DNA of 52,542 nucleotides from NCBI GenBank assembly GCA_012520915.1, contig JAAYNJ010000018.1, forward strand, positions 1 to 52,542, read 5' to 3'. The notes beneath the pieces are model-generated. The model saw only the letters and a list, made by a program, of their open reading frames with translations, did no database searches and had not been told where the DNA came from. How positions within the stretch are numbered: the first letter of the stretch is position 1; each line of letters opens with the position of its first letter. Shown here piece after piece: positions 13,646 to 23,272 of this stretch. Source of the stretch: Oscillospiraceae bacterium (GTDB lineage Bacteria > Bacillota > Clostridia > Oscillospirales > Ruminococcaceae). A program made the translations under genes and the position numbers.

Positions 13646-14226
13646 TAGATTTTCCTATCATTTTTTGCGCACCGGCAGCGTTTTTTATATAGACAGTATC
13701 GCTATACATAAAGGACACATACAGAAGTAGGCGTGCTTTCTATTTCATCTTAATACAACTAAATAACAGAATCAATCGATTTTGAACTGACACTCATTTT
13801 GTGTATTAGATTGCTTTTGTATATCTATTTTTTAAATTTCGTTTCCGCCAGAGCATTTGTACATGTAACACCCGTTAGGATATGTTCTCTATGAACAAGT
13901 ATTGAAATATTTTAAAAATCATTAAATGCAAACTCCTGTTGTGGTTGGGAGCATTATATAAATCAGAATGGCTAAATATTTGAACACGATGTTTACCATC
14001 AAGGCAAAATATAAATTAGCGCAGAACTTTACCGGACAACAATATTGTTAGGTTGTATTGTGAGTCTTTTTACAAAATGTCCTGATACCGGATTGAAATT
14101 ATATGGGATTATCAACTTCCGGATTTCAGCATTCTTAAAATATTATCTTTTGTAATTTGTGGCATTCGAAATAACGTGTATAATGAACGAGTAAAACCTT
14201 CGCCATTCTTTTGGAGCAGCAGATAA
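13646..14226. other. 581-base intergenic region
   Basis: No convincing gene is present on either strand. The sequence is A+T-rich and crowded with stops. At its right end is the promoter of the ABC-F gene. A 12-base palindrome AACAATATTGTT lies near 14039; I see no T-box, CIRCE-like or attenuator structure. It may be decayed DNA at the edge of the GC-rich epimerase insert. Confidence 0.5.
14157..14184 (+). promoter_or_regulatory. promoter of the ABC-F gene
   Basis: TTGTGG (14157-14162), 16-base spacer, TATAAT (14179-14184), about 40 bases before the TTG start. The -10 box is perfect and the -35 box weak. Confidence 0.55.
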
Positions 14227-16098
14227 TTGATAATTAATGTTAACAATGTATCGCATTACTTTAGCGACGAACCGATAGTAAAAGATATTAATTTAAGAGT
14301 ACTTGAACGAGATAAGATAGGGATTATCGGAAACAACGGCTCGGGAAAAACGACTTTTCTAAAGTTGCTTTCCGGAGAAATATCTCCGTCTTTTGGTGAT
14401 ATTTCATATAAAAAAGATTTAAAAATCGGATATCAACGTCAAGGAATAGATGTTAAGGATTCGAACACTGTTTTCAGTGAAATGCAATCCGCAATTGGTG
14501 TGCGCAATTTAATTGAAAAGATTCATAAACTTGAAGAGAATATTTCTGCTGAGGAAAAAGTATCAGATGAGTACAGTATGCTTATAGAAAGATTTGAAGC
14601 ATTGGGCGGGTATGACAGCGAATATCAAATAAAAAAAGTTTTGAATGGGATGGGTTTTTCGGCAGATAAATATGAAAGAAAGGTTAAAAGTCTTAGTGGT
14701 GGAGAAAAAACAAGGCTGTCATTGGCAAAATTATTAGTAACGGGTGCCGATGTCTTATTACTTGATGAACCTACAAATCACCTTGATGAAATTACCGTTG
14801 AATGGCTGGAGAATTTTATCATGTCCTACATCGGTGCGGTTATTATAGTGACACACGACCGCTGGTTGTTGGACAGATTTGCAGAAAAGATTTATGAAGT
14901 TGAAAATACAGCTATATCTGAATACAAAGGAAATTATAGCAGTTACCTTAGTCAGAAGGAACTGAGAACAAAGAGTCTGAAGAGGGAATACGCTAAGAAG
15001 CTCGAAATGTCGGGGGAATATAGGGAATATCATAGGAGAAACATATCTCGAGCCTCAACTTCCAAAATGGCAAAGAGCCGTTTGAAAATGGCTGAAAAAA
15101 TTAATTTGGATAAACCTCAAATTACAGCTCGCGAAAATATTCGTTTTTCAATACAACCGGAATACACATCCAATGAAAAAGTTATTGAAATTAAAGGCGC
15201 AACCATCGGTTATAGCGACAAAAAACTAATTGATAAATTTGATTTGACTATTAGAAAAGGCGATAGGGTGACGATTGTCGGGCCTAACGGTAGCGGCAAA
15301 ACATCTTTGCTATTGGCAATAACCGACAAAATACCGTTATTGGATGGCAAAATCGCCATTGATGAAAGAGCAAAGACATCATTTTTGTCACAAGATGTGT
15401 ATGGTGAAAAAATCATTTCGGCAGTTAAATATCTTGAAGACAAATTTCCGAGATTGAGTATTTTAAATATTAGAAACCTTTTAGCTGCGCTTGGATTTAA
15501 AGGGGAAGATGTATTTAAGCCGGGCTCAGGCCTGTCCGGGGGCGAGCTTAAAAGACTAAATTTCGCAAGGATTTCGCTTGAAAAACCGAATTTGCTTATT
15601 TTGGATGAACCTACAAACTATCTCGACATGCACACTAAAGAAGTGCTGTCAAATGCGTTGAAGAAGTATAGGGGAACGCTTGTTTTAGTGAGCCATGACA
15701 GGCACTTCGTTTCAAATTTGGATACATCCATGGTAAGGATTCTCAAGGACGAGGTCAAAATATATGATAGTTATTCAGAATACAGAAATGATATTGAAAA
15801 AGAATTGAATTCCGAGGAGGCTATTAATAGCCCTTCAAAGCTAAGAACCGGCGATGCAAGATTAAACAAAAGAGAAATAAGAAGAGAAAAAGCAATAATG
15901 AGGGAGAAGAAAAGCAAAACATTAAATCGAATTGAGATACTTGAAAATGAAATAAGCGAACTGAATGATAATCTTTTAAAACCGGAGATAACAAGTGATT
16001 ATACGAAATTGATGGAGATTACAATAGAACTCAATCAAAAACAAGAAATGCTGGATTATTACATTGATGAATGGACAAAAATAGAATCAGATGAATAA
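14227..16098 (+). CDS. ABC-F family ribosome-associated ATPase
   Basis: A 623-residue protein with two ABC ATPase domains and no membrane segment, as in ABC-F translation factors. The first has GNNGSGKTTFLK, LSGGEKTRLSLAK and VLLLDEPTNHLD; the second has GPNGSGKTSLLL, LSGGELKRLNFAR and LLILDEPTNYLD. The linker between them (about residues 240 to 310) is basic and helical. The last 80 residues form a coiled coil, as in Uup/YfmR-type members. It likely acts on stalled ribosomes; an antibiotic-protection role cannot be excluded. I accept the TTG at 14227 because GGAG lies about 10 bases upstream and the MIINVNNVSHYF start is normal for the group. Confidence 0.85.
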   Translation: MIINVNNVSHYFSDEPIVKDINLRVLERDKIGIIGNNGSGKTTFLKLLSGEISPSFGDISYKKDLKIGYQRQGIDVKDSNTVFSEMQSAIGVRNLIEKIHKLEENISAEEKVSDEYSMLIERFEALGGYDSEYQIKKVLNGMGFSADKYERKVKSLSGGEKTRLSLAKLLVTGADVLLLDEPTNHLDEITVEWLENFIMSYIGAVIIVTHDRWLLDRFAEKIYEVENTAISEYKGNYSSYLSQKELRTKSLKREYAKKLEMSGEYREYHRRNISRASTSKMAKSRLKMAEKINLDKPQITARENIRFSIQPEYTSNEKVIEIKGATIGYSDKKLIDKFDLTIRKGDRVTIVGPNGSGKTSLLLAITDKIPLLDGKIAIDERAKTSFLSQDVYGEKIISAVKYLEDKFPRLSILNIRNLLAALGFKGEDVFKPGSGLSGGELKRLNFARISLEKPNLLILDEPTNYLDMHTKEVLSNALKKYRGTLVLVSHDRHFVSNLDTSMVRILKDEVKIYDSYSEYRNDIEKELNSEEAINSPSKLRTGDARLNKREIRREKAIMREKKSKTLNRIEILENEISELNDNLLKPEITSDYTKLMEITIELNQKQEMLDYYIDEWTKIESDE

Positions 16099-16140
16099 AA
16101 ACACACCCGATTGATGATAAACAAACGGGTGTGTTTTTTT
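16099..16140. terminator. bidirectional terminator between ABC-F and DHHW genes
   Basis: AAACACACCCG and CGGGTGTGTTT form an 11-bp stem with T8 on the plus strand; the minus strand also ends in T. It serves two convergent genes. Confidence 0.8.
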
Positions 16141-16147
16141 ATATTAA

Positions 16148-17296
16148 TCAGTCAAAATTTGAGAGCTTGGCGATTGTAGTGTCTGAAACGAGACTTTCGA
16201 AACTGTAGAGAATCAGGACATTGTCAAAGTCCATGTCTGCGAATTGCTTAAAAGATTCTGTAATGGGGAAATACCTTGTGTCGATAACATGAATGTTATT
16301 ATAGTTTTCAGTCAGCATTGGAATAAAGCTGTTCCCGAAAGAATCTTTGATTACGAGTATTGAGTCCAGTTTTGTAGAACTCTGTTTCGATTTAATAATG
16401 GTGTAACCGTTGTTGCCATAAAGAAATGCGGCATACTTGTCTTTCTTTGAAAATTGGTCAAAATTGTATAAAGATGGATATACTTTATCGGGTTCAGAGA
16501 AACCCTTGATTGTAAGGGAGCCTATCTCAAAATCGTAGTACTCAATATTGTCGAAATGTTTTACGACAGGATTACTTCTTAGGAAATGTGTCCCTAAAAA
16601 ATCGGAAACGGTTTTAAGTTGATAATCGGAATACTCAAAAGGTATGAATCCGGCTGAGAGAGCAAATTGGTTGTATGCAAGATAAGCGCCAAAATTTGTC
16701 CAATGATGATCTGTTTTATAGTAGATGTAAGATGTATGGTTAACTGATAAGATGTCTTTCACATTAACCGGATTACAATTTTTTGAAAGGAACTCATCAA
16801 TAGAATTTATATAATAACTCTGCTCTACTAAGGGCAAACCTTCCGGAACATATTCAATTAAAGGATAGTATTTTGAGGGAACAATCATTGAGGAAACGGG
16901 TGCCTTCATTTCTGCGGAAAATTTGTCAATTGCCATCAGATTGTTTTTCAAATATTTGTCATTAAAAGAAAAGAATTTATTAAAGAGATAGCCGTCTTTT
17001 CCGAAAACAATATTATTATTCTCCAATTTCAGCAGAGCAGATTCAGCGATGGACTTTGTCGATACCCAAAAATCTCTCAACAAAAACTGATCGGAAATAT
17101 ATTCCTCATACTTTAAAGCAAAGCTCCCGTCGATTAAAGTCTTTGCAGAAACCGCAGGTAAGGTTGCCAAACGGCGATTTTCGGTTTCTGAAAAGGCTTT
17201 CTTTGGAGCAATTATATCAACAACGGAAAAAATGATAATTGCTACTGCAACCAAAAGGAAAAGTGGGCATTTTTTTAAAAAATGTAAGGATTTCAT
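16148..17296 (-). CDS. DHHW-family (AlgJ/AlgX-like) acetylation protein
   Basis: A 382-residue exported protein with an N-terminal anchor (about residues 11 to 30). It contains the DHHW motif at residues 196 to 199 (YKTDHHWTNFGAY) and a later KDSFGNSFIPML, the SGNH-like catalytic parts of AlgJ/AlgX and DHHW acyltransferases. It should place acetyl groups on an extracellular polymer, using groups handed over by the MBOAT protein encoded 3 bases upstream. The acceptor polymer is not known; no polymer synthesis genes are adjacent apart from an orphan epimerase. Confidence 0.8.
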   Translation of the reverse strand: MKSLHFLKKCPLFLLVAVAIIIFSVVDIIAPKKAFSETENRRLATLPAVSAKTLIDGSFALKYEEYISDQFLLRDFWVSTKSIAESALLKLENNNIVFGKDGYLFNKFFSFNDKYLKNNLMAIDKFSAEMKAPVSSMIVPSKYYPLIEYVPEGLPLVEQSYYINSIDEFLSKNCNPVNVKDILSVNHTSYIYYKTDHHWTNFGAYLAYNQFALSAGFIPFEYSDYQLKTVSDFLGTHFLRSNPVVKHFDNIEYYDFEIGSLTIKGFSEPDKVYPSLYNFDQFSKKDKYAAFLYGNNGYTIIKSKQSSTKLDSILVIKDSFGNSFIPMLTENYNNIHVIDTRYFPITESFKQFADMDFDNVLILYSFESLVSDTTIAKLSNFD

Positions 17297-17299
17297 ATG

Positions 17300-18694
17300 C
17301 TAAAACCTGAAATACAGAAATGGATTAAAAGTAGAGTCAACCAGGTATGCAACGGAAAGGAAAAGAATTAATAACAGGAAAATGCTCTTCAACGCCTTCT
17401 TTTCAGACAACTTGGTATAGGCAAAAGTTGTCAACGGCGTTGTTAAAATAAAGCCGATGGCTAATATAACGGCATAATTTCTCAGGTAATAAACGATATC
17501 AACTGTAAACCCGGTTGAGTTTAACATTGTTGGAATAAACATTCGTTTTAAAAACTCTCCAAGCAGTGAAAAGTCTGTAATAGAGAAGAGCGCCCACCCA
17601 ACCAGAATTACAATAAACATGTATATGTAAGATATTATACGATGTTTGTTTAGAAAGTTTATAAATCCCGATTTTTCGATTACGAGGAGAACGAAAAAGT
17701 AGATTCCCCAAAAAACAAAATTCCAGCTGGCTCCATGCCACAAACCGGTTAAAGACCACACGATGAAAAGGTTTATTATTGTTCTTCTGTTTCCCAGTCT
17801 GGATCCACCTAAAGGAAAATAGAGATATTCTCTAAACCACGAACTTAACGTCATGTGCCATCTTCTCCAAAACTCGGTGACGCTTCTGGATTGATAGGGA
17901 TTGTCAAAGTTTTTGGGGAAATTAAAGCCTAACATTTTTCCCATTCCTATAGCCATCTGAGAATAACCGGAAAAATCAAAATAGATTTGCAAGGAGAAGG
18001 CTAAGATTCCTAACCAGGCGAGTCCGGTAGATATGGTGCCTACTCCGATTTTTTCAATTTCACTCCATAATTGGCCGACATTATTCGCAATAAGTACTTT
18101 TCTGCCAAGGCCTAAAATAAAATCCTCGATGCCTGATTCGAGATTTTCCAGAGTGATGGTACGGGATTCAAGTTCTTTTGAGACATCGCTGTACCGAACT
18201 ATAGGTCCGGCGATAAGTTGGGGGAACATTACAACATAAGTTCCCAATGAAATAATATTCTTCTGTAATTTAACTTTACCCCGGTAAACGTCAATAGTAT
18301 AGGACATTGTCTGAAAAGTGTAAAAACTTATACCAAGCGGGAGTGTCAAATTTATATGAGGAATATCAATTCCAAACAAAGAATTGAAATTGTTAATTAA
18401 AAAATCTGAATACTTAAATACAAATAACATACCGAGACTTACAAAAATCCCGATAAAAAGCATAGTTCTTCGAATTAGGTAGTTCTTCCTATATTTTTCA
18501 ATGAGGATCGCGGTGATATAATTCACTAGTATCAGGACAACCATTACAGGAAAATATCTTACTTCGCCCCATGAATAAAAGACTAAGCTTGCAATAAAAA
18601 GGGCAAGGTTTTTTAGCTTCTTCGGCGCTAAGTAATAGATAATTAATGTAATTGGCAGAAATCTGAATATAAATAGTAGACTGCTAAATACCAT
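17300..18694 (-). CDS. MBOAT O-acyltransferase (AlgI/DltB-like)
   Basis: A 464-residue protein with about ten membrane helices that moves acyl groups across the membrane. MBOAT hallmarks are seen: QTMSYTIDVYRG, FPQLIAGPIVRY, DFSGYSQMAIGMGKMLGF, FWRRWHMTLSSWFREYLYFP with His near residue 280, and SLTGLWHGASWNF with the catalytic His near residue 320. I start at the ATG at 18694, which has GGAG six bases upstream; an in-frame ATG four codons earlier has none. It forms a two-gene operon with the DHHW gene. Clostridia use such pairs for O-acetylation of surface polymers. Confidence 0.88.
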   Translation of the reverse strand: MVFSSLLFIFRFLPITLIIYYLAPKKLKNLALFIASLVFYSWGEVRYFPVMVVLILVNYITAILIEKYRKNYLIRRTMLFIGIFVSLGMLFVFKYSDFLINNFNSLFGIDIPHINLTLPLGISFYTFQTMSYTIDVYRGKVKLQKNIISLGTYVVMFPQLIAGPIVRYSDVSKELESRTITLENLESGIEDFILGLGRKVLIANNVGQLWSEIEKIGVGTISTGLAWLGILAFSLQIYFDFSGYSQMAIGMGKMLGFNFPKNFDNPYQSRSVTEFWRRWHMTLSSWFREYLYFPLGGSRLGNRRTIINLFIVWSLTGLWHGASWNFVFWGIYFFVLLVIEKSGFINFLNKHRIISYIYMFIVILVGWALFSITDFSLLGEFLKRMFIPTMLNSTGFTVDIVYYLRNYAVILAIGFILTTPLTTFAYTKLSEKKALKSIFLLLILFLSVAYLVDSTFNPFLYFRF

Positions 18695-18789
18695 ATCGGT
18701 CTCCATAGTAGGCGAATATAAGAAGCAAATGAGATTGTGCGGATTATTGTTTTAAATATTTACTACCGGCTTGTTCAACAATGACGGAC

Positions 18790-18817
18790 AACAAAATACC
18801 CGCATTAAAGCGAGTAT
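18790..18817 (-). terminator. terminator of the FMN-binding lipoprotein gene
   Basis: On the minus strand ATACTCGC pairs with GCGGGTAT (8 bp, one G-U) over a six-base loop and is followed by TTTGTTGT. Confidence 0.65.
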
Positions 18818-18842
18818 CTAAATCGTATCAAGATGCTTTAAA

Positions 18843-19286
18843 TCAATCAACTTCAACAACTTTAATTGATGAGTCACCTTTCTTAGCCGCATTCTTAGCA
18901 ATATCCATCATTTTAAAAAAGTTCTTGGAACTCATAGTAGCTCCTGCAATGACATCGGTATCTTCGCCCAAGCTGCCTATATACTTATTTACGAGATCGG
19001 AATAAAACTTCTCGGGATATGTTCCGCTAAGCGTTTCCATCGATCTTTTAATTTCTTGTGATGATGTCTTCAGGCTTCCGTCTTTTTCATATATAGCATT
19101 GGCAGTTATTTCCGTCACGACTCCATCTTCTATTTCAAATTCAACGAAATCCTTATATCCGTTTTCGTCATATTCAGACATCTCAACACGATAAACACCG
19201 TCATCCAGCTTGACTTTAACTTCGCATGATGACAGTAAAACAACTGCAATACAAATAAAAAATATTGCAAGAACGAATTTCTTCAT
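18843..19286 (-). CDS. FMN-binding domain lipoprotein
   Basis: A 147-residue lipoprotein: signal helix followed by the lipobox LLSSC with Cys21 as lipid anchor. The mature part is a single FMN-binding domain of the RnfG/NqrC/PplA type; DVIAGATMSSKNF near residue 113 to 125 is the site where FMN is attached to a Thr or Ser by ApbE/FmnB. It would carry electrons outside the membrane. The expected flavin transferase is not in the window. It is divergent from a Gx-family membrane protein, a pairing seen in flavin-dependent electron export loci. Confidence 0.82.
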   Translation of the reverse strand: MKKFVLAIFFICIAVVLLSSCEVKVKLDDGVYRVEMSEYDENGYKDFVEFEIEDGVVTEITANAIYEKDGSLKTSSQEIKRSMETLSGTYPEKFYSDLVNKYIGSLGEDTDVIAGATMSSKNFFKMMDIAKNAAKKGDSSIKVVEVD

Positions 19287-19316
19287 AAATACTCCTTGAG
19301 GTAATAACTTCCGTAC

Positions 19317-19344
19317 ATTATAATATACTGAAAAATAATGTCAA
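19317..19344 (-). promoter_or_regulatory. promoter of the FMN-binding lipoprotein gene
   Basis: On the minus strand TTGACA (19344-19339), 16-base spacer, TATAAT (19322-19317). Both boxes are perfect, about 30 bases before the start codon. Confidence 0.8.
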
Positions 19345-19369
19345 ATTTTGAAAATGTTCGGAGAACCAA

Positions 19370-19876
19370 TTGAAAAACTCCATATCAAAAAGAGTTGCGA
19401 CTATGGGACTGCTTATGGCATTGGCCATTGCTCTCTCATATCTTGAATATATGATTCCGACACAGGGCATTCTTCCCCCCGGGGTAAAGCTCGGAATATC
19501 GAATATCTTGACCATGTACTGCCTTTATTTCTGGAGTTTTAAATACGCTGCTTCAATTGTGATTTTTAAATCCTTATTTTCCCTGATTACCAGAGGTCTG
19601 ACGGCGGCTCTGATTGGATTGGCGGGTGGAATTTTTTCCATATTGATAATGGGGTTGATACTGTTGACCAGAAAAAAATCTTCAAATACATTCGTCAGTA
19701 TAATTGGGGCAGTATCCCACAACATGGGACAATTGATTGCCGCGCGATGTCTATTAGGGAGCAATGTGGTTTTTGCCTACATCCCTATACTTTCCATAAG
19801 CGGAGTAGTAATGGGGTCATTGACGGCATTTATTTATAAAATCACAAAACCATACCTTACAAGATTAAAACCATAG
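19370..19876 (+). CDS. Gx transporter family membrane protein (Hpre_diP_synt_I type)
   Basis: A 168-residue protein with five or six hydrophobic helices, rich in glycine. It resembles the family once labelled heptaprenyl diphosphate synthase component I, now usually called Gx transporter, which is related in size and shape to ECF S-components. The N-terminal MGLLMALAIALSYLEYMIP and PPGVKLGISNI are typical. It starts at TTG with GGAG seven bases upstream. It probably moves a flavin- or quinone-related small molecule; this is inferred from its frequent place beside FMN-binding proteins, as here. Confidence 0.78.
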   Translation: MKNSISKRVATMGLLMALAIALSYLEYMIPTQGILPPGVKLGISNILTMYCLYFWSFKYAASIVIFKSLFSLITRGLTAALIGLAGGIFSILIMGLILLTRKKSSNTFVSIIGAVSHNMGQLIAARCLLGSNVVFAYIPILSISGVVMGSLTAFIYKITKPYLTRLKP

Positions 19877-19897
19877 ACACTTTTGATGGAGATAACA

Positions 19898-20824
19898 ATG
19901 AGATATTCTTACATTATAAATCCAATTGCAGGACAACGAGACAATCTTGAAAAAAACATCAAGTCCATAGAAGAACATTTTTGCGGCTCTGACGACGAGT
20001 ATGAAATCTATGTAACCGAGTACCCGAAACATGCAAAAATTATTGCAAACGAAATAGCGAAATCCGGAGAAAAAGCAAGAATTTGTGCCGTCGGAGGAGA
20101 TGGAACGTTAAATGAAGTAGTTTCCGGAATTGTCGGATATGACAATGTTGAAGTTGGCGTATATCCGGATGGGAGCGGCAATGACTTTATAAAAATGTTC
20201 GGAGAGCGAAAGGATTTCAGGGATGTCGGCTATATAAGAAGTGCAAAAACTCACGAAGTTGATTTGATTGGAATAAATGATGATTATTGCATAAACATTT
20301 TTTCCCTGGGTTTGGATGCAGACATAGCCAGTGATATTCCAAGATTCAGAAGGTTGATTCCGGCTCTTGGAGGGAAGTTCGCTTATACGATGTCAATCGT
20401 GAAGAATCTATTTAAGAAACTCGGTAAGAGAATTAGAATTGACATAGATGGAGAAAAAATGGAGCTGAATTGTTTGCTAATGGCGGTGGCAAACGGCAAG
20501 ATTTATGGCGGCGGTTATTGTGCAGCGCCGGAAGCTGATGTTGATGACGGCTTGCTCGACGTTATAACTGTAAAAAATATTCCAAAGTTTAAGATAGCTT
20601 CCGTTATATCAAAGTATAAAAAAGGGGAGCATATTGTAAAATCCGCTGTAGCAGATAAGTTCAAAGGAATTGTGGAATATCGAAAAGCAAGAAATGTGTT
20701 AATTGAAAGCAAAGAAAAAATAATTATAAATCTTGATGGGGAATCAATGTTTGCAGATTCTGTGAATGTAAGGGTAATTCCTAAAAAGATAAAATTCCTT
20801 ATTCCGCATGTTTGCGGATGTTAG
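19898..20824 (+). CDS. diacylglycerol kinase family lipid kinase
   Basis: A 308-residue cytoplasmic lipid kinase of the DgkB/YegS type. The nucleotide site CAVGGDGTLNEV (about residues 62 to 73) and the following GSGNDFIKMFG are clear, as are the C-terminal NGKIYGGGYCAAPEADVDDGLLDV stretch (in two parts) and NLDGE. It recycles diacylglycerol to phosphatidate or phosphorylates a related lipid. The frame is open five codons upstream (TTG 19883), but the ATG at 19898 has GGAG six bases in front. It follows the Gx gene after about 20 bases and may share its transcript. Confidence 0.88.
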   Translation: MRYSYIINPIAGQRDNLEKNIKSIEEHFCGSDDEYEIYVTEYPKHAKIIANEIAKSGEKARICAVGGDGTLNEVVSGIVGYDNVEVGVYPDGSGNDFIKMFGERKDFRDVGYIRSAKTHEVDLIGINDDYCINIFSLGLDADIASDIPRFRRLIPALGGKFAYTMSIVKNLFKKLGKRIRIDIDGEKMELNCLLMAVANGKIYGGGYCAAPEADVDDGLLDVITVKNIPKFKIASVISKYKKGEHIVKSAVADKFKGIVEYRKARNVLIESKEKIIINLDGESMFADSVNVRVIPKKIKFLIPHVCGC

Positions 20825-20917
20825 AATTTATCTGTTAAAGCATTTGCACAAATTACCGATTCTAACTCAAGACATATTAGTGAGATTGACGAAAATTCAT
20901 ATATTACAATTTCCAAC

Positions 20918-20946
20918 TTGATTTTTTGAATAAAAATGACTAAAAT
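20918..20946 (+). promoter_or_regulatory. groESL promoter
   Basis: TTGATT (20918-20923), 17-base spacer, TAAAAT (20941-20946), immediately before the CIRCE operator. Confidence 0.75.
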
Positions 20947-20950
20947 TGTA

Positions 20951-20977
20951 TTAGCACTCAATAATGATGAGTGCTAA
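20951..20977 (+). promoter_or_regulatory. CIRCE operator (HrcA site)
   Basis: TTAGCACTC, nine bases, GAGTGCTAA: a perfect CIRCE element overlapping the transcription start of groES. It shows that the chaperonin operon is repressed by HrcA and induced by heat or unfolded proteins. hrcA itself is not in the window. Confidence 0.97.
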
Positions 20978-20984
20978 TTATTAA

Positions 20985-22937
<1,953 letters not shown>

Positions 22938-22958
22938 GATTCATTTACAGTTTCATAG

Positions 22959-22996
22959 ACCGACATGGAGTACACTCCATGTCGGTTTGTTTTATT
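22959..22996 (+). terminator. groESL terminator
   Basis: ACCGACATGGAG pairs perfectly with CTCCATGTCGGT over a TACA loop, followed by TTGTTTTATT. Confidence 0.88.
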
Positions 22997-23040
22997 GACA
23001 ATTATTTAATCTTATTTTATAATCAAAACGATAATTTTGA

Positions 23041-23250
23041 CTGTGAACGGAAGAAATTGTACTGTGATTAAAGAGAATAGCCGGTTTGGTGTGAGGCTAT
23101 ATCATTAGGTTCAATGTGCCGTCCGGGAGTCACTGTGAGATGATTACAGCGAGTAGCTGCGTTAAAGTGATTGAGCGGGTGTGATTACACACAATCCGGG
23201 TGGTACCGCGGAATAATATCCGTCCCGATAAGGGGCGGTCTTTTATTTTG
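23041..23250 (+). promoter_or_regulatory. T-box riboswitch for tRNA-Ala
   Basis: The leader of alaS contains a Stem I with AAAGAGAATAGCCGG and TTGGTGTGAGGCT, a candidate alanine specifier GCC at 23118-23120, the T-box GGGTGGTACCGCGG at 23198-23211, and a terminator CCGTCCC/GGGGCGG (23220-23238) followed by TCTTTTATTTT. Uncharged tRNA-Ala would stabilise the antiterminator and switch on alaS. The specifier assignment is by position and by the downstream gene. Confidence 0.9.
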
Positions 23251-23272
23251 AAAAACATATTGGAGGCAATTT

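Noticed and set aside
14227-16098. ABC-F gene as a specific antibiotic-resistance determinant
   Set aside because: The domain layout with a C-terminal coiled coil resembles Uup/YfmR housekeeping members, and the linker does not show a recognised resistance subtype by eye.
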